DNA of 64,000 bases, taken from Enterococcus plantarum (GTDB taxonomy: Bacteria > Bacillota > Bacilli > Lactobacillales > Enterococcaceae). Numbering within the stretch: the first letter of the stretch is position 1; the number at the start of each line of letters is the position of its first letter. Below, piece after piece: positions 55,400 through 64,000 of this stretch. The stretch spans positions 51,161 to 115,160 of the forward strand of contig NZ_MIKA01000002.1 in NCBI RefSeq assembly GCF_001730295.1. The letters run 5' to 3'. A program made the translations under genes and the position numbers. The notes under the pieces were generated by a model. That model saw nothing but the letters and a program-made list of their open reading frames with translations. It had not been told where the DNA came from and made no database searches.

Positions 55400-56398
55400 A
55401 TGAAGATTGCAGTTGATGCAATGGGTGGCGATCATGCGCCGCAAGCTATTGTTGAAGGCGTAATGTTAGCCAAACAGGATTTTCCAGAGGTTGAGTTCTT
55501 GCTTTATGGAAAAGAAGATGAAATTAAAAAATATGTAACAGATGAAACGAATATTACGATTATTCATACGGATGAAAAAATCAACAGTGATGATGAGCCA
55601 GTCAAGGCCATTCGTCGTAAGAAAAATGCTTCAATGGTACTCGCTGCACAAGCAGTAAAAGAGGGAGAGGCGGATGCCATTTTTTCTGCGGGTAACACAG
55701 GAGCGTTATTAGCTGCTGGATTATTTATCGTTGGACGGATCAAAAATGTTGAACGTCCGGGCTTGATGTCGACTTTACCAGTAATCGGTCAACCGGATGG
55801 TGGGTTTGATATGTTAGATTTGGGAGCGAATGCTGATAATAAACCAGAGCATCTTGTTCAATATGCTGTACTAGGTTCTTTTTACGCTGAAAAAGTTAGA
55901 AATATCTCAAAACCTCGTGTGGCTCTTTTGAATAATGGCGCAGAAGAAACCAAAGGCAGTGAGTTAACTAAAAAAGCATTTGAATTACTTTCAGAAGAAG
56001 AGGAAATTCATTTTATCGGTAATGTGGAAGCGCGTGAGTTGTTAAGTGGGGCAGCAGATGTTGTTGTGACAGATGGTTTTACAGGAAATGCTGTATTGAA
56101 ATCAATTGAAGGAACAGCCTTAAACATGATGGGACTTTTAAAATCATCGATCCTTGCAGAAGGAGTCAAAGGAAAGATGGGTGCGTTGCTTTTAAAGAAT
56201 GCGTTACGTGGTATGAAAGATGAGATGGATTACTCTAAACATGGTGGAGCCGTTCTTTTTGGCTTAAAAGCACCTGTCATTAAAACACATGGTTCGACAG
56301 GGCCAGAAGCAGTGCGTTATACGATTCGTCAGATCCATACAATGCTGAAGACAGAGGTTGTACCTCAGCTTGTCAGTTATTATGAAACAAAAAAATAG
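55400..56398 (+). CDS. plsX: Phosphate acyltransferase PlsX
   Basis: 332 residues from ATG 55400 with TAGGAGG upstream; an in-frame extension to 55340 runs into the repeat. [100 protein letters not shown] and [17 protein letters not shown]. Makes acyl-phosphate from acyl-ACP for phospholipid synthesis. Next to acpP. Confidence 0.95.
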   Translation: MKIAVDAMGGDHAPQAIVEGVMLAKQDFPEVEFLLYGKEDEIKKYVTDETNITIIHTDEKINSDDEPVKAIRRKKNASMVLAAQAVKEGEADAIFSAGNTGALLAAGLFIVGRIKNVERPGLMSTLPVIGQPDGGFDMLDLGANADNKPEHLVQYAVLGSFYAEKVRNISKPRVALLNNGAEETKGSELTKKAFELLSEEEEIHFIGNVEARELLSGAADVVVTDGFTGNAVLKSIEGTALNMMGLLKSSILAEGVKGKMGALLLKNALRGMKDEMDYSKHGGAVLFGLKAPVIKTHGSTGPEAVRYTIRQIHTMLKTEVVPQLVSYYETKK

Positions 56399-56450
56399 TA
56401 CTGTTCGCAACCTGTTTGCAACCCTTTTGTAATAGTTCTGCAAAAAAAGA

Positions 56451-56479
56451 TGGACAAATCGATCATTTGTGAGTACAAT
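56451..56479 (+). promoter_or_regulatory. Promoter of acpP
   Basis: TGGACA (56451-56456), a 17-bp spacer and TACAAT (56474-56479). Confidence 0.7.
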
Positions 56480-56486
56480 GTATCAT

Positions 56487-56514
56487 AGCGTTCAACTCAA
56501 ACGTGAGGAACGCT
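56487..56514 (+). promoter_or_regulatory. Hairpin in the acpP leader
   Basis: AGCGTTC pairs with GAACGCT and an inner CTCA with TGAG, just after the promoter and followed by TTTTC; the ribosome-binding site lies 12 bp beyond. Could be an attenuator or a stabilising 5' stem. The role is inferred. Confidence 0.5.
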
Positions 56515-56541
56515 TTTCAAAAGCAGTGGAGGTGAATACAG

Positions 56542-56781
56542 TTGACTCGTGAAGAAGTACTTGAAAAAGTAGCGAAGATTATCTCAAACCACTTTGATAT
56601 TGAAGCTGAGAAAGTGACAGATCAATTAAACATTAAAGATGACTTGAATGCAGATTCAATTAGTGTAATGGAATTTGTTTTAGAGCTAGAAGATGAGTTT
56701 GGTACAGAAATTTCTGATGAAGACGCAGAGCAAATTGAAACAGTTGGTGCCGCTGTAGATTATATTATGAATAACTTATAA
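56542..56781 (+). CDS. acpP: Acyl carrier protein
   Basis: 79 residues from TTG 56542 with GGAGGTGA upstream. The phosphopantetheine site [21 protein letters not shown] is intact (Ser of DSI), in an acidic four-helix bundle. Carries acyl chains for fatty acid synthesis; adjacent plsX uses them. In many Firmicutes rnc-smc-ftsY follow acpP, but here the opp operon does. Confidence 0.95.
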   Translation: MTREEVLEKVAKIISNHFDIEAEKVTDQLNIKDDLNADSISVMEFVLELEDEFGTEISDEDAEQIETVGAAVDYIMNNL

Positions 56782-56793
56782 GTTGAAATGAAG

Positions 56794-56971
56794 AAAGAGG
56801 CTGGGATAGAAGCGCTTAATCCCGAGAAATAGGAAGGAATTCACAAAAATTGTTTGTCAAATTTTTGTGAATTTCAGCTTATTTCCGCAGGGATTGCTTC
56901 TGCTCCCACCGTTTATTCACATTTAGGGTGTGGAACAAAAGTGATTTTTACTTTTGTTCCACACTTTTTTT
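56794..56971. repeat. Family-A-related repeat with its own terminator downstream of acpP
   Basis: AGAGGCTGGGATAGAAG, CCGAGAAATAGGAAGGAATT, CACAAAAATT.., AATTTTTGTGAATTTCAGC, TTATTTCCGCAGGGATTGCTTCTGC and CCACCGTTTATTC match family A, with the long hairpin kept. The end is replaced by a different terminator: GTGTGGAACAAAAGT with ACTTTTGTTCCACAC (56928-56964) plus seven T. It ends the acpP transcript. Confidence 0.86.
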
Positions 56972-57004
56972 GCTTATTTAGAAAAAATTTACATTACCAA
57001 AATG

Positions 57005-57033
57005 TTGCAATTTTTACAATTTTTATATACAAT
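57005..57033 (+). promoter_or_regulatory. Promoter of oppDFBCA
   Basis: TTGCAA (57005-57010), a 17-bp spacer and TACAAT (57028-57033). About 145 nt of leader follow, holding an AT-rich ten-pair hairpin (TTATTAAAAA 57103-57112, TTTTTAATAA 57121-57130). Confidence 0.7.
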
Positions 57034-57181
57034 TGCTTAAATATGAGTACAATGAGAATATGAGTTTGTTAAAAACGATTACAATGAGTAGAAAAGAAGT
57101 AATTATTAAAAAAAGAAGTGTTTTTAATAAGTTTTCTTGTTGTAATACGCTATTTAATTGAGTATAGAGGAGTGTATTAAA

Positions 57182-58189
57182 GTGAGTGATAGCAATCAAT
57201 TGTTAGATGTTCAGCATCTACATACAGGATTTCGTATCAAAGATGAGTACTATGATGCTGTTGATGATGTGTCATTTGAATTAGGAAAAAATGAAATTTT
57301 AGCAATCGTTGGTGAATCGGGTTGTGGGAAAAGTACTTTAGCTACAACAATAATTGGGTTACATGATGCAAACAATACTCGTGTAACTGGAGAAATTCTA
57401 TACAAGGATTTAAATTTAACTACATTTAACGAACAACTATATAATAAAATCCGTGGTAACGATATTGGGATGATATTTCAAGATCCTTTGTCAGCGCTGA
57501 ATCCACTAATGAAAATTGAAGATCAAATCAAAGAAAGCCTAACCTACCATACGAATATGAATGCGGAGCAAAAACAAGCACGGGTGATCGAATTGTTGAC
57601 ACAGGTGGGGATTCCTAATCCTGAACGAGTTGGTAAGCAGTATCCGCACGAATTATCTGGTGGAATGCGTCAACGTGTGATCATTGCAATCGCTATTGCA
57701 TGTAAACCGGCAATCATCATCGCAGATGAACCGACAACAGCATTGGATGTAACGATCCAGGCGCAAATTTTAGATTTACTGAAGGATTTGCAAGAGGAGA
57801 CTGGCTCCGGAATTATTTTGATCACGCATGATTTAGGTGTCGTAGCTGAAATGGCAGATAAGGTAGCTGTGATGTACGCAGGGCAATTTGTTGAGGTAGC
57901 AACTGCTGAAGAATTGTTTAATAATCCAAAACATCCCTATACACGCTCATTGTTACAATCTATTCCGCAAGAAAATTCAGATGATAGTCAGTTGCACGTG
58001 ATCGAAGGCGTGGTCCCATCATTAAGCAAGTTACCAAGAGAAGGATGTCGTTTTGCGCCGAGAATTCCTTGGATTCCAGAGGACGCTCATGAAGCAGAAC
58101 CGATATTGCATGAGGTGTCAGAAGGACACTTTGTTCGCTGTACATGTTATCAGCATTTCCATTTTAGAGACAATCAGGAGGAAGTATAA
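57182..58189 (+). CDS. oppD: Oligopeptide ABC transporter ATP-binding protein OppD
   Basis: 335 residues from GTG 57182 with AGAGGAG upstream; the earlier TTG (57158) overlaps the ribosome-binding site. Walker A GESGCGKSTL, Q-loop MIFQDPLSALNPLMKI, signature LSGGMRQRVIIAIAIA, Walker B IIIADEPTTALDVTIQAQI, and the OppD C-terminal iron-sulphur/oligopeptide domain (YTRSLLQSIPQ.., PREGCRFAPRIPW..CTCYQ, with several cysteines). Powers peptide uptake together with OppF. Overlaps oppF by one base (TAATG). Confidence 0.93.
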   Translation: MSDSNQLLDVQHLHTGFRIKDEYYDAVDDVSFELGKNEILAIVGESGCGKSTLATTIIGLHDANNTRVTGEILYKDLNLTTFNEQLYNKIRGNDIGMIFQDPLSALNPLMKIEDQIKESLTYHTNMNAEQKQARVIELLTQVGIPNPERVGKQYPHELSGGMRQRVIIAIAIACKPAIIIADEPTTALDVTIQAQILDLLKDLQEETGSGIILITHDLGVVAEMADKVAVMYAGQFVEVATAEELFNNPKHPYTRSLLQSIPQENSDDSQLHVIEGVVPSLSKLPREGCRFAPRIPWIPEDAHEAEPILHEVSEGHFVRCTCYQHFHFRDNQEEV

Positions 58190-59133
58190 TGGCAGAAATC
58201 ATTCAAATCAAAGACTTGAAAGTTCATTATCCTATCCGCAGTGGTTTCTTTAATCGAGTGACCGATCATGTGTTGGCAGTTGATGGTGTTGACTTTATTA
58301 TCGAAAAGGGTAAAACGTACGGTTTAGTTGGTGAATCAGGTTCTGGAAAATCTACTACAGGAAAAGCAATCATCGGGTTAGAAAAAGTAACTAGTGGTAG
58401 TATTTTATATCAAGATCAAGATGTGACGAAAGCTCATAATCGTAAAGCGATGAAATATAATAAAGATGTTCAAATGATTTTTCAGGATTCAATGTCTAGC
58501 TTAAACCCAAAGAAAAGAGTGTTGGATATCATAGCAGAACCAATCCGCAATTTTGAACGGTTGAGTGATCAAGAAGAAAAGAAAAAAGTCAAAGGGCTTT
58601 TAGATATCGTTGGGATGCCAGAAGATGCATTGTATAAATACCCACATGAATTCTCAGGTGGACAACGCCAACGTTTAGGCGTAGCTAGAGCTGTTGCGAC
58701 GAATCCTAAGTTGATTATTGCAGATGAGCCGGTTTCTGCATTGGATTTATCTGTTCAAGCACAAGTATTGAATTTTATGAAAAATATCCAAGAAGAATAT
58801 GGCTTGAGTTATTTATTCATTTCACATGACTTAGGTGTTGTAAAACATATGTGTGATAATATTGCGATCATGTACAAAGGGCGCTTTGTAGAGATTGGGA
58901 CTCGTCAAGATATTTATACAAATCCACAGCACATTTATACGAAACGGCTATTATCAGCAATCCCTAAAATTGATGTTGCGCATCGTGAAGAGCACAAAGC
59001 ACAGCGTCGTCAAGTAGAAAAAGAATATATCGAACATCAAAAAGAGTATTATGATCAAAACGGCCGTGTGTATGATTTACGAACAATCAGTGATACACAT
59101 CAAGTAGCGTTAAAAGATGGAGGTGCAATCTAA
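58189..59133 (+). CDS. oppF: Oligopeptide ABC transporter ATP-binding protein OppF
   Basis: 314 residues. Walker A GESGSGKSTTGKAI, Q-loop MIFQDSMSSLNPKKRVLDI, signature FSGGQRQRLGVARAVA, Walker B LIIADEPVSALDLSVQAQV, C-terminal YTKRLLSAIPKIDV. Long polar C-terminal tail. Shares its last base with the oppB start (TAATG), as oppD does with oppF. Confidence 0.93.
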   Translation: MAEIIQIKDLKVHYPIRSGFFNRVTDHVLAVDGVDFIIEKGKTYGLVGESGSGKSTTGKAIIGLEKVTSGSILYQDQDVTKAHNRKAMKYNKDVQMIFQDSMSSLNPKKRVLDIIAEPIRNFERLSDQEEKKKVKGLLDIVGMPEDALYKYPHEFSGGQRQRLGVARAVATNPKLIIADEPVSALDLSVQAQVLNFMKNIQEEYGLSYLFISHDLGVVKHMCDNIAIMYKGRFVEIGTRQDIYTNPQHIYTKRLLSAIPKIDVAHREEHKAQRRQVEKEYIEHQKEYYDQNGRVYDLRTISDTHQVALKDGGAI

Positions 59134-60095
59134 TGTGGAAGACGATTTTACGACGTGTACTCTTTATGATTCCTCAAATCTTGATTTTAAGTGTACTGAT
59201 TTTCATGTTAGCTAAAATGATGCCAGGAGATCCTTTTACAGGTCTGATCAATCCAAATACGGATCCAGCAGTTATTGAGAAAATGCGTGAATCAGCAGGG
59301 TTGAATGATCCTTGGACAACGCAATATGTACGTTGGATCGTCAATGTTTTCCATGGTGATTTTGGGGAGAGTTTTATTTTTAAATTACCAGTTTCAACAT
59401 TGATCGGCAGTCGTGCAGTGAATACAATTCTTTTATCCTTAGTAACCGTTGTGATCATGTATGCGATCGCTTTGCCATTAGGCGTTTTATCAGGTCGTTA
59501 TCAAAATTCGATTTTGGACAAATTTGTCGTGGTCTATAACTTTTTCAGTTTTGCAGTACCACCCTTTATTTTTGCACTTGTTATGCTGTTTATTTTTGGT
59601 TACCGTTTAGATTGGTTCCCAACGACAGGGTCTGTTTCCAGTGGTGTTGAGCCAGGGACTGGAGCCTATATTTGGGATCGTTTCTATCATTTGATTTTAC
59701 CAGCATTATCTCAAGCACTTTTAGGAACAGCAATCACGATTCAATATTTACGGAATGAAGTGATTGACTCTCAATCATTAGATTATGTTCGGACAGCTCG
59801 TTCTAAAGGGGTACCGACAAATAAAGTCTATACAAGACATATTTTCAGAAATGCTTCTTTACCAATCGTTTCTCAACTTAGCTATGAAATCACAGCTTTG
59901 ATCAGTGGTTCTGTGGTTATCGAAAAAATCTTTGGTTATCCAGGAATTGGGAAATTATTTATCGACTCGATCGGACAACGTGATTATGCAGTGATCACCG
60001 CCTTAGTATTGATTTTAGGAGTTGCAACGCTCGTCGGAAATCTGATTTCAGATATCGTCATGAGTCTTGTAGATCCGCGGATTCGAGTTCAATAG
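59133..60095 (+). CDS. oppB: Oligopeptide ABC transporter permease OppB
   Basis: 320 residues, BPD-type permease. N-terminal helix MWKTILRRVLFMIPQILILSVLIFMLAKMMPGDPFTG, then conserved LGVLSGRYQNSILDKFVVVYNFFSFAVPPFIFALVMLF, the EAA-like loop DYVRTARSKGVPTNKVYTRHIFRNASLPIV and six membrane helices. Forms the channel with OppC. Confidence 0.94.
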   Translation: MWKTILRRVLFMIPQILILSVLIFMLAKMMPGDPFTGLINPNTDPAVIEKMRESAGLNDPWTTQYVRWIVNVFHGDFGESFIFKLPVSTLIGSRAVNTILLSLVTVVIMYAIALPLGVLSGRYQNSILDKFVVVYNFFSFAVPPFIFALVMLFIFGYRLDWFPTTGSVSSGVEPGTGAYIWDRFYHLILPALSQALLGTAITIQYLRNEVIDSQSLDYVRTARSKGVPTNKVYTRHIFRNASLPIVSQLSYEITALISGSVVIEKIFGYPGIGKLFIDSIGQRDYAVITALVLILGVATLVGNLISDIVMSLVDPRIRVQ

Positions 60096-60126
60096 AAAAT
60101 CAATTTTAAGGAGAGGAAGAGACGAG

Positions 60127-61032
60127 ATGGATAAAAATAAAGAAAATACAGCAGTTGCTGTACCAGAAACGATCCCACCGATGGGATTTCGAATGATTGC
60201 AAGAGAGTTTAAAAAAGACAAATTAGCAATTTTCTCACTTGTACTGTTAGTAGCCATTTTGTTGGTTGTTTTTATTGGTGCTCTATTGACTGATCAAGAC
60301 AAAGTAATGACAGTAAGTATTTTAGATAAATATGCCGAGCCTGGTGGAAACTTCATATTGGGAGCCGACGAAGGTGGACGTGATATACTTGGTCAATTGA
60401 TTATTGGCGCTCGTAATTCGGTTGTAATCGGTTTTGCAATCACGATATTGACATCAATCATCGGGGTAGGAATCGGTATTGTTTCAGGTTATTATGGTGG
60501 AATGTTTGATAATGCAGTGATGCGTGTCGTTGATTTTATTATGATTTTACCGATCATGATGATCATCATTGTATTTGTTACAATCATTCCTAATTATAAT
60601 GTTTGGTCTTTTGTAGGAATTATGAGTGCTTTTTACTGGGTTGCAAAAGCCCGACTGTTTAGAAGTAAAACGTTATCTGAGGTCCGCAGAGACTATGTGA
60701 GTGCCTCAAAAACTTTAGGGACAAGTGATTTTAAAATCATGTTTCGAGAAATTATGCCTAATTTAAGTTCATTGATCATCACGAACTTAACCATCAATTT
60801 TGCGGCAAATATCGGGATTGAAACAACACTGACGTTCTTAGGATTTGGGTTGCCGACCAATGTACCAAGTTTGGGAACATTGATCGGATATGCTAGCAAT
60901 GGTGATGTTTTAGCGAATAAAACATGGATCTGGGTACCTGCATCAGTACTGATTTTAGTAATGATGTTATGTATAAATTATATTGGCCAAGCGTTCAAGC
61001 GTTCAGCAGATGCAAGACAGCGTTTAGGTTAA
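60127..61032 (+). CDS. oppC: Oligopeptide ABC transporter permease OppC
   Basis: 301 residues. N-terminal cytosolic segment, helix IFSLVLLVAILLVVFIGALL, then NFILGADEGGRDILGQLIIGARNSVVIGFAITILTSIIGVGIGIVSGYYGG (the OppC/DppC signature) and the EAA loop RDYVSASKTLGTSDFKIMFREIMPNLSS. Co-transcribed with oppB (32 bp gap). Confidence 0.93.
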   Translation: MDKNKENTAVAVPETIPPMGFRMIAREFKKDKLAIFSLVLLVAILLVVFIGALLTDQDKVMTVSILDKYAEPGGNFILGADEGGRDILGQLIIGARNSVVIGFAITILTSIIGVGIGIVSGYYGGMFDNAVMRVVDFIMILPIMMIIIVFVTIIPNYNVWSFVGIMSAFYWVAKARLFRSKTLSEVRRDYVSASKTLGTSDFKIMFREIMPNLSSLIITNLTINFAANIGIETTLTFLGFGLPTNVPSLGTLIGYASNGDVLANKTWIWVPASVLILVMMLCINYIGQAFKRSADARQRLG

Positions 61033-61049
61033 GAAGAGGAGGAAGTAGT

Positions 61050-62828
61050 GTGAAAAGCAAAAAACTTTTGGGTTTAATTACATTGATAGCAGTGGCAACA
61101 GTGACATTAGCTGCATGTGGCGGAGGTAAAAAATCAGATTCAGGTAACAAAAATGTAGAAACTGAGGATATCAGTAAGTTTACAATGACGGTCAAAAATG
61201 ACAAAGAGGCAATCAAAGGCGGGACTTTGGATGTAGCAGTTGCGTCAGATACTCAGTTTAAAGGCTTATTTTCAGAAGTCTATTACCAAGATGCGTACGA
61301 CAATTATTATATGCGTCCTTCCCATGAAGGATTATTCTCATATGATGATGATTTCGTCATCACAGATGATGGAGCTGCTAAATTAGATTTAGATGTTGAC
61401 AATAAGAAGGCTACAATTACATTGAAAGACAATATTAAATGGTCAGATGGTGAAGCTGTAACTGCTGATGATTTGATTTACCCATATGAAGTAATTGGAA
61501 ATAAAGAATATACTGGTATTCGTTATGATGACGACTTTACGAATGTTGTAGGGATGGATGAATACCATGATGGCAAAGCAGATACTATTTCTGGAATTAA
61601 AAAAGTAGACGATCAAACAATCGAAGTAACATATAAAGAAATGAATCCGGGAATGCTTCAATTAAGTGGCGGTGTTTACATGAGTGCAATGCCAAAACAT
61701 GTCTTTAAAGATATTCCAATCAAAGACCAAGAAAAAAGTGATGCTGTCCGCAAAAATCCTGTAACATTCGGTCCTTACTACATGAGTAAAATCGTAACAG
61801 GAGAGTCAGTGGAATATTTACCAAATGAACATTATTATAAAGGGAAGCCTAAGTTAGATAAAATCGTCTTTACAAACGTACCAACAGCGTCAATCGTTGA
61901 AGCGGTAAAAGCGAAAAAATATGATATGGTTTACGCAATGCCAACAGATAATTATCCAACATATAAAGACTCAGAAGGCTATCAAATGTTAGGTCGTGAA
62001 GAATTAGCATACACATATGTTGGCTTTAAATTAGGAACATATGATAAAGAAAAAGGCGAAGTTGTAATGAATCCAGATGCAAAAATGGCTGATGTAAAAT
62101 TACGTCAAGCAATGGGATACGCAATGGATAACGACGCAATTGGGCAAAAATTCTATAATGGGTTGCGTACTGGTGCGACAACCTTGATTCCACCTATTTT
62201 TAAAACATTGCATGATACAGACATAAAAGGGTATCAATATGACCTGGATAAAGCGAAGAAAATTTTAGATGATGCTGGCTATAAAGATACAGATGGTGAT
62301 GGACTTAGAGAAAATCCTAAAGGGGAAAAATTAACGATCAACTTTGCCTCAATGGCAGGTGGCGAAACAGCTCAACCTTTAGCAGATTACTATCTACAAC
62401 AATGGAAAGAAATTGGTTTAGATGTGAAATTAGCAACGGGCCGTTTAATCGATTTCCAAGCATTCTACGATAAAATCAAAAATGATGATCCTGAAATCGA
62501 CGTTTTCCAAGCGGCTTGGGGAGTAAATAGTGCACCATCACCAGCCGGCTTATACGGGCGTAATGCAGCATTCAACTACTCTCGTTTTGCTTCAGAAGAA
62601 AATGACAAACTATTGAAAGCAATTGACTCTAAAGCGTCATTTGACGATACAAAACGTAAAGAAGCATATGATGCTTGGCAAGAATATATGTTTGAACAAG
62701 CACCAGTTATTCCAACATTGTACCGTAATGAAATCATGCCAATTAATGACCGTGTAAAATCATTTACATGGAATTATGAAGATACTAGAGATTACTATGA
62801 TATTGAATTAACAGCTGAAAAACGTTAA
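61050..62828 (+). CDS. oppA: Oligopeptide-binding lipoprotein OppA
   Basis: 592 residues from GTG 61050, with GAGGAGG 7 nt upstream; an in-frame extension to 60924 lies inside oppC and is rejected. Signal peptide with lipobox TLAACGGG, then an SBP_bac_5 domain (ITLKDNIKWSDGEAVTADDLIYPYEVIGN.., NPVTFGPYYMSKIVTGESVEYLPNEHYYKGKPKLDKI). Captures peptides for import. The gene order D-F-B-C-A differs from the A-B-C-D-F order of many relatives. The last gene, followed by a family-A repeat. Confidence 0.94.
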   Translation: MKSKKLLGLITLIAVATVTLAACGGGKKSDSGNKNVETEDISKFTMTVKNDKEAIKGGTLDVAVASDTQFKGLFSEVYYQDAYDNYYMRPSHEGLFSYDDDFVITDDGAAKLDLDVDNKKATITLKDNIKWSDGEAVTADDLIYPYEVIGNKEYTGIRYDDDFTNVVGMDEYHDGKADTISGIKKVDDQTIEVTYKEMNPGMLQLSGGVYMSAMPKHVFKDIPIKDQEKSDAVRKNPVTFGPYYMSKIVTGESVEYLPNEHYYKGKPKLDKIVFTNVPTASIVEAVKAKKYDMVYAMPTDNYPTYKDSEGYQMLGREELAYTYVGFKLGTYDKEKGEVVMNPDAKMADVKLRQAMGYAMDNDAIGQKFYNGLRTGATTLIPPIFKTLHDTDIKGYQYDLDKAKKILDDAGYKDTDGDGLRENPKGEKLTINFASMAGGETAQPLADYYLQQWKEIGLDVKLATGRLIDFQAFYDKIKNDDPEIDVFQAAWGVNSAPSPAGLYGRNAAFNYSRFASEENDKLLKAIDSKASFDDTKRKEAYDAWQEYMFEQAPVIPTLYRNEIMPINDRVKSFTWNYEDTRDYYDIELTAEKR

Positions 62829-62856
62829 TCTACTGTAATGAAGATGACGATAATGT

Positions 62857-63030
62857 AGAGGTTGGGACAGAAGTATTTAACTCCGAGAAATAAGAAGGAA
62901 TTTACGAAAATTGCTCTTCAAATTTTTGTGAATTTCGGCTTATTTCCGAAGGAGTTGCTTCTGCGACCACCGTTTATTCGATTACTAAGAGCCTGAAACA
63001 TAACCTTTTTAGTTATGTCCCAGGCTCTTT
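62857..63030. repeat. Family-A repeat, full-length, after oppA
   Basis: AGAGGTTGGGACAGAAG, then a long imperfect hairpin from AACTCCGAGAAATAAG to CTTATTTCCGAAGGAGTT containing GAATTTACGAAAATT and AAATTTTTGTGAATTTC, then TTGCTTCTGC, ACCACCGTTTATTCG, and AAGAGCCTGAAACATAAC with GTTATGTCCCAGGCTCTT. The best reference copy in the window; the terminal hairpin should end the opp operon. Confidence 0.88.
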
Positions 63031-63176
63031 CCTACGATTAGTCAAGAGGAAAATAAAGAAATAGTCAATGATTTTAAAAATGATATGAATTTTAGAACAG
63101 ACGCCATACTAAATAACCCTGATCATCGTTTATTTTTTCAAGTCAGAGTAGTATACTTTATTTACAAGGCGTTGCC

Positions 63177-64000
63177 TTATTGGTCCATAGAGGCCGTGTA
63201 CGCATAGTCGTACTTCGTCTCGTTCTTAATCATAGAATAGAGACACTTCAGTAGTTTGTTCATACAAGCTACAGTCGCAACCTTATCCTTTTTGGGGATA
63301 GGTTGCGTTTTTAATTTGTAATAGTAATCCACAATGTGGTTCGAAGCAGCGGCTTGTTGGCGAATCATATTCTTCACAGTAAAATAAAGGATTTTGCGTG
63401 CTTTAGGATTTCCACGTTTATTGATATGATCTTGAGCTAGGTATTTGCCAGATTGATACCTACGGGTATCAATTCCCACAAAGGCATTCACCTTCTTATG
63501 GTTCTCAAATCGGCGAATATCTCCAATTTCACCAATGAGTAATGCTGCAGAAACTTCACCAATACCTGGAACACTTTGGTAAAGATCAAACTCGGATAAT
63601 GCTTTAGTTTGTTCAATAAGTTGCTTAGACAAAGTTTCCTTTGATTGAATAAGCTCTTTTAACTGATGGGCATAATACTGAACCTTCTGTACTTGAATGC
63701 TCGTTTTTGTGGTCGCTGGATAAGAATTTGAAGCCAATAAAAGGAGCTGTTGCGCTTTTTCTAACACTTTTTTATCAGAGAGTCGTTTGTCTGTGCTCTT
63801 TTTCAAGATATTTTTCACCTGCGTTTGACTCAATCCAGCTAAGTATTCTGGATGAGGAAACAGTTCAATAAGATTTAGTGATAGTTTTGATAAACGGCTC
63901 GAAAAAAGGATTTCTAGTTCTGGAAAACTAAGTTCAAGAGCTGTGTGTAAGTACATTCTTAGTCTCTTGATTTCTGTTTCTACCTCTTGATAAAAGCGAG
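63177..64000 (-). mobile_element. IS110-family transposase, 3' part of gene (partial)
   Basis: The open frame runs off the right edge (the first visible codons read RFYQEVETEIKRLRMYL) and ends at a TAA at 63177-63179. The visible part is the C-terminal IS116/IS110/IS902 domain: LYQSVPGIGEVSAALLIGEIGDIRRFENHKKVNAFVGIDTRRYQSGKYLAQDHINKRGNPKARKILYFTVKNMIRQQ. The N-terminal DEDD catalytic domain lies outside the window, so activity cannot be judged. The element's left end lies somewhere in 63031-63176, without terminal repeats visible, as is usual for IS110. Confidence 0.88.

Noticed and set aside
60924..61049. N-terminal extension of oppA into oppC
   Set aside because: It would place 42 residues before a clear lipoprotein signal peptide; GTG 61050 has GAGGAGG at proper spacing.

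Overview
This is low-GC Gram-positive DNA that reads throughout as an Enterococcus chromosome. The protein-level impression is an E. faecalis-related species rather than E. faecalis itself, and this is inference from recognised families and gene order. Signs are strong AGGAGG ribosome-binding sites, frequent GTG/TTG starts, the Stp/PrkC (IreP/IreK-like) pair with five PASTA repeats, the gmk-rpoZ-priA-def-fmt-rsmB-stp-prkC-rsgA-rpe-thiN block, the rpmB/asp23/fakA/recG/plsX/acpP block, and an orphan ispE.

Layout. 0-3 kb: end of cysS, mrnC, rlmB, a Rae1-like NYN nuclease, a SigH-like sigma factor and veg. 3-8 kb: ispE, the zinc importer adcA-adcC-adcB with a near-consensus Zur box, and purR with a PurBox-like pair. 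8-10.5 kb: a gene-poor island containing a tandem pair of structured RNA candidates with their own terminators, a three-way-junction RNA candidate, nested inverted repeats, a small membrane-protein gene on the minus strand and a decayed FusB-family fragment. 10.5-17.5 kb: glmU, a small membrane protein, a double-unit surface nucleotidase with a degenerate sorting signal (minus strand) and prs. 17.5-26 kb: accessory and metabolic genes: a MerR regulator divergent from a ClbS/DfsB-like gene, VanW, a GH65 phosphorylase with beta-phosphoglucomutase under a GntR regulator and cre-like site, a TauE exporter, a GNAT enzyme and mscL. 26-38 kb: yfmF-yfmH, rodZ, pgsA, two paralogous D,D-carboxypeptidases flanking patatin-ydbC-yicC and a small unknown gene. 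38-57 kb: housekeeping operons for transcription, translation start and maturation, Ser/Thr signalling, thiamine and phospholipid synthesis. 57-63 kb: an oppDFBCA peptide importer. 63.2 kb to the end: an IS110-family transposase running off the window.

Two interspersed repeat families divide the intergenic space. Family A (six copies) sits at gene 3' ends and carries terminator-type hairpins. Family B (three loci, unit about 120 bp) lies just upstream of gmk, fakA and plsX, always in the same orientation relative to the gene. No rRNA, tRNA, CRISPR array or prophage was seen. The strongest candidates for something undescribed are the tandem structured RNAs at 8.45-8.94 kb and repeat family B.
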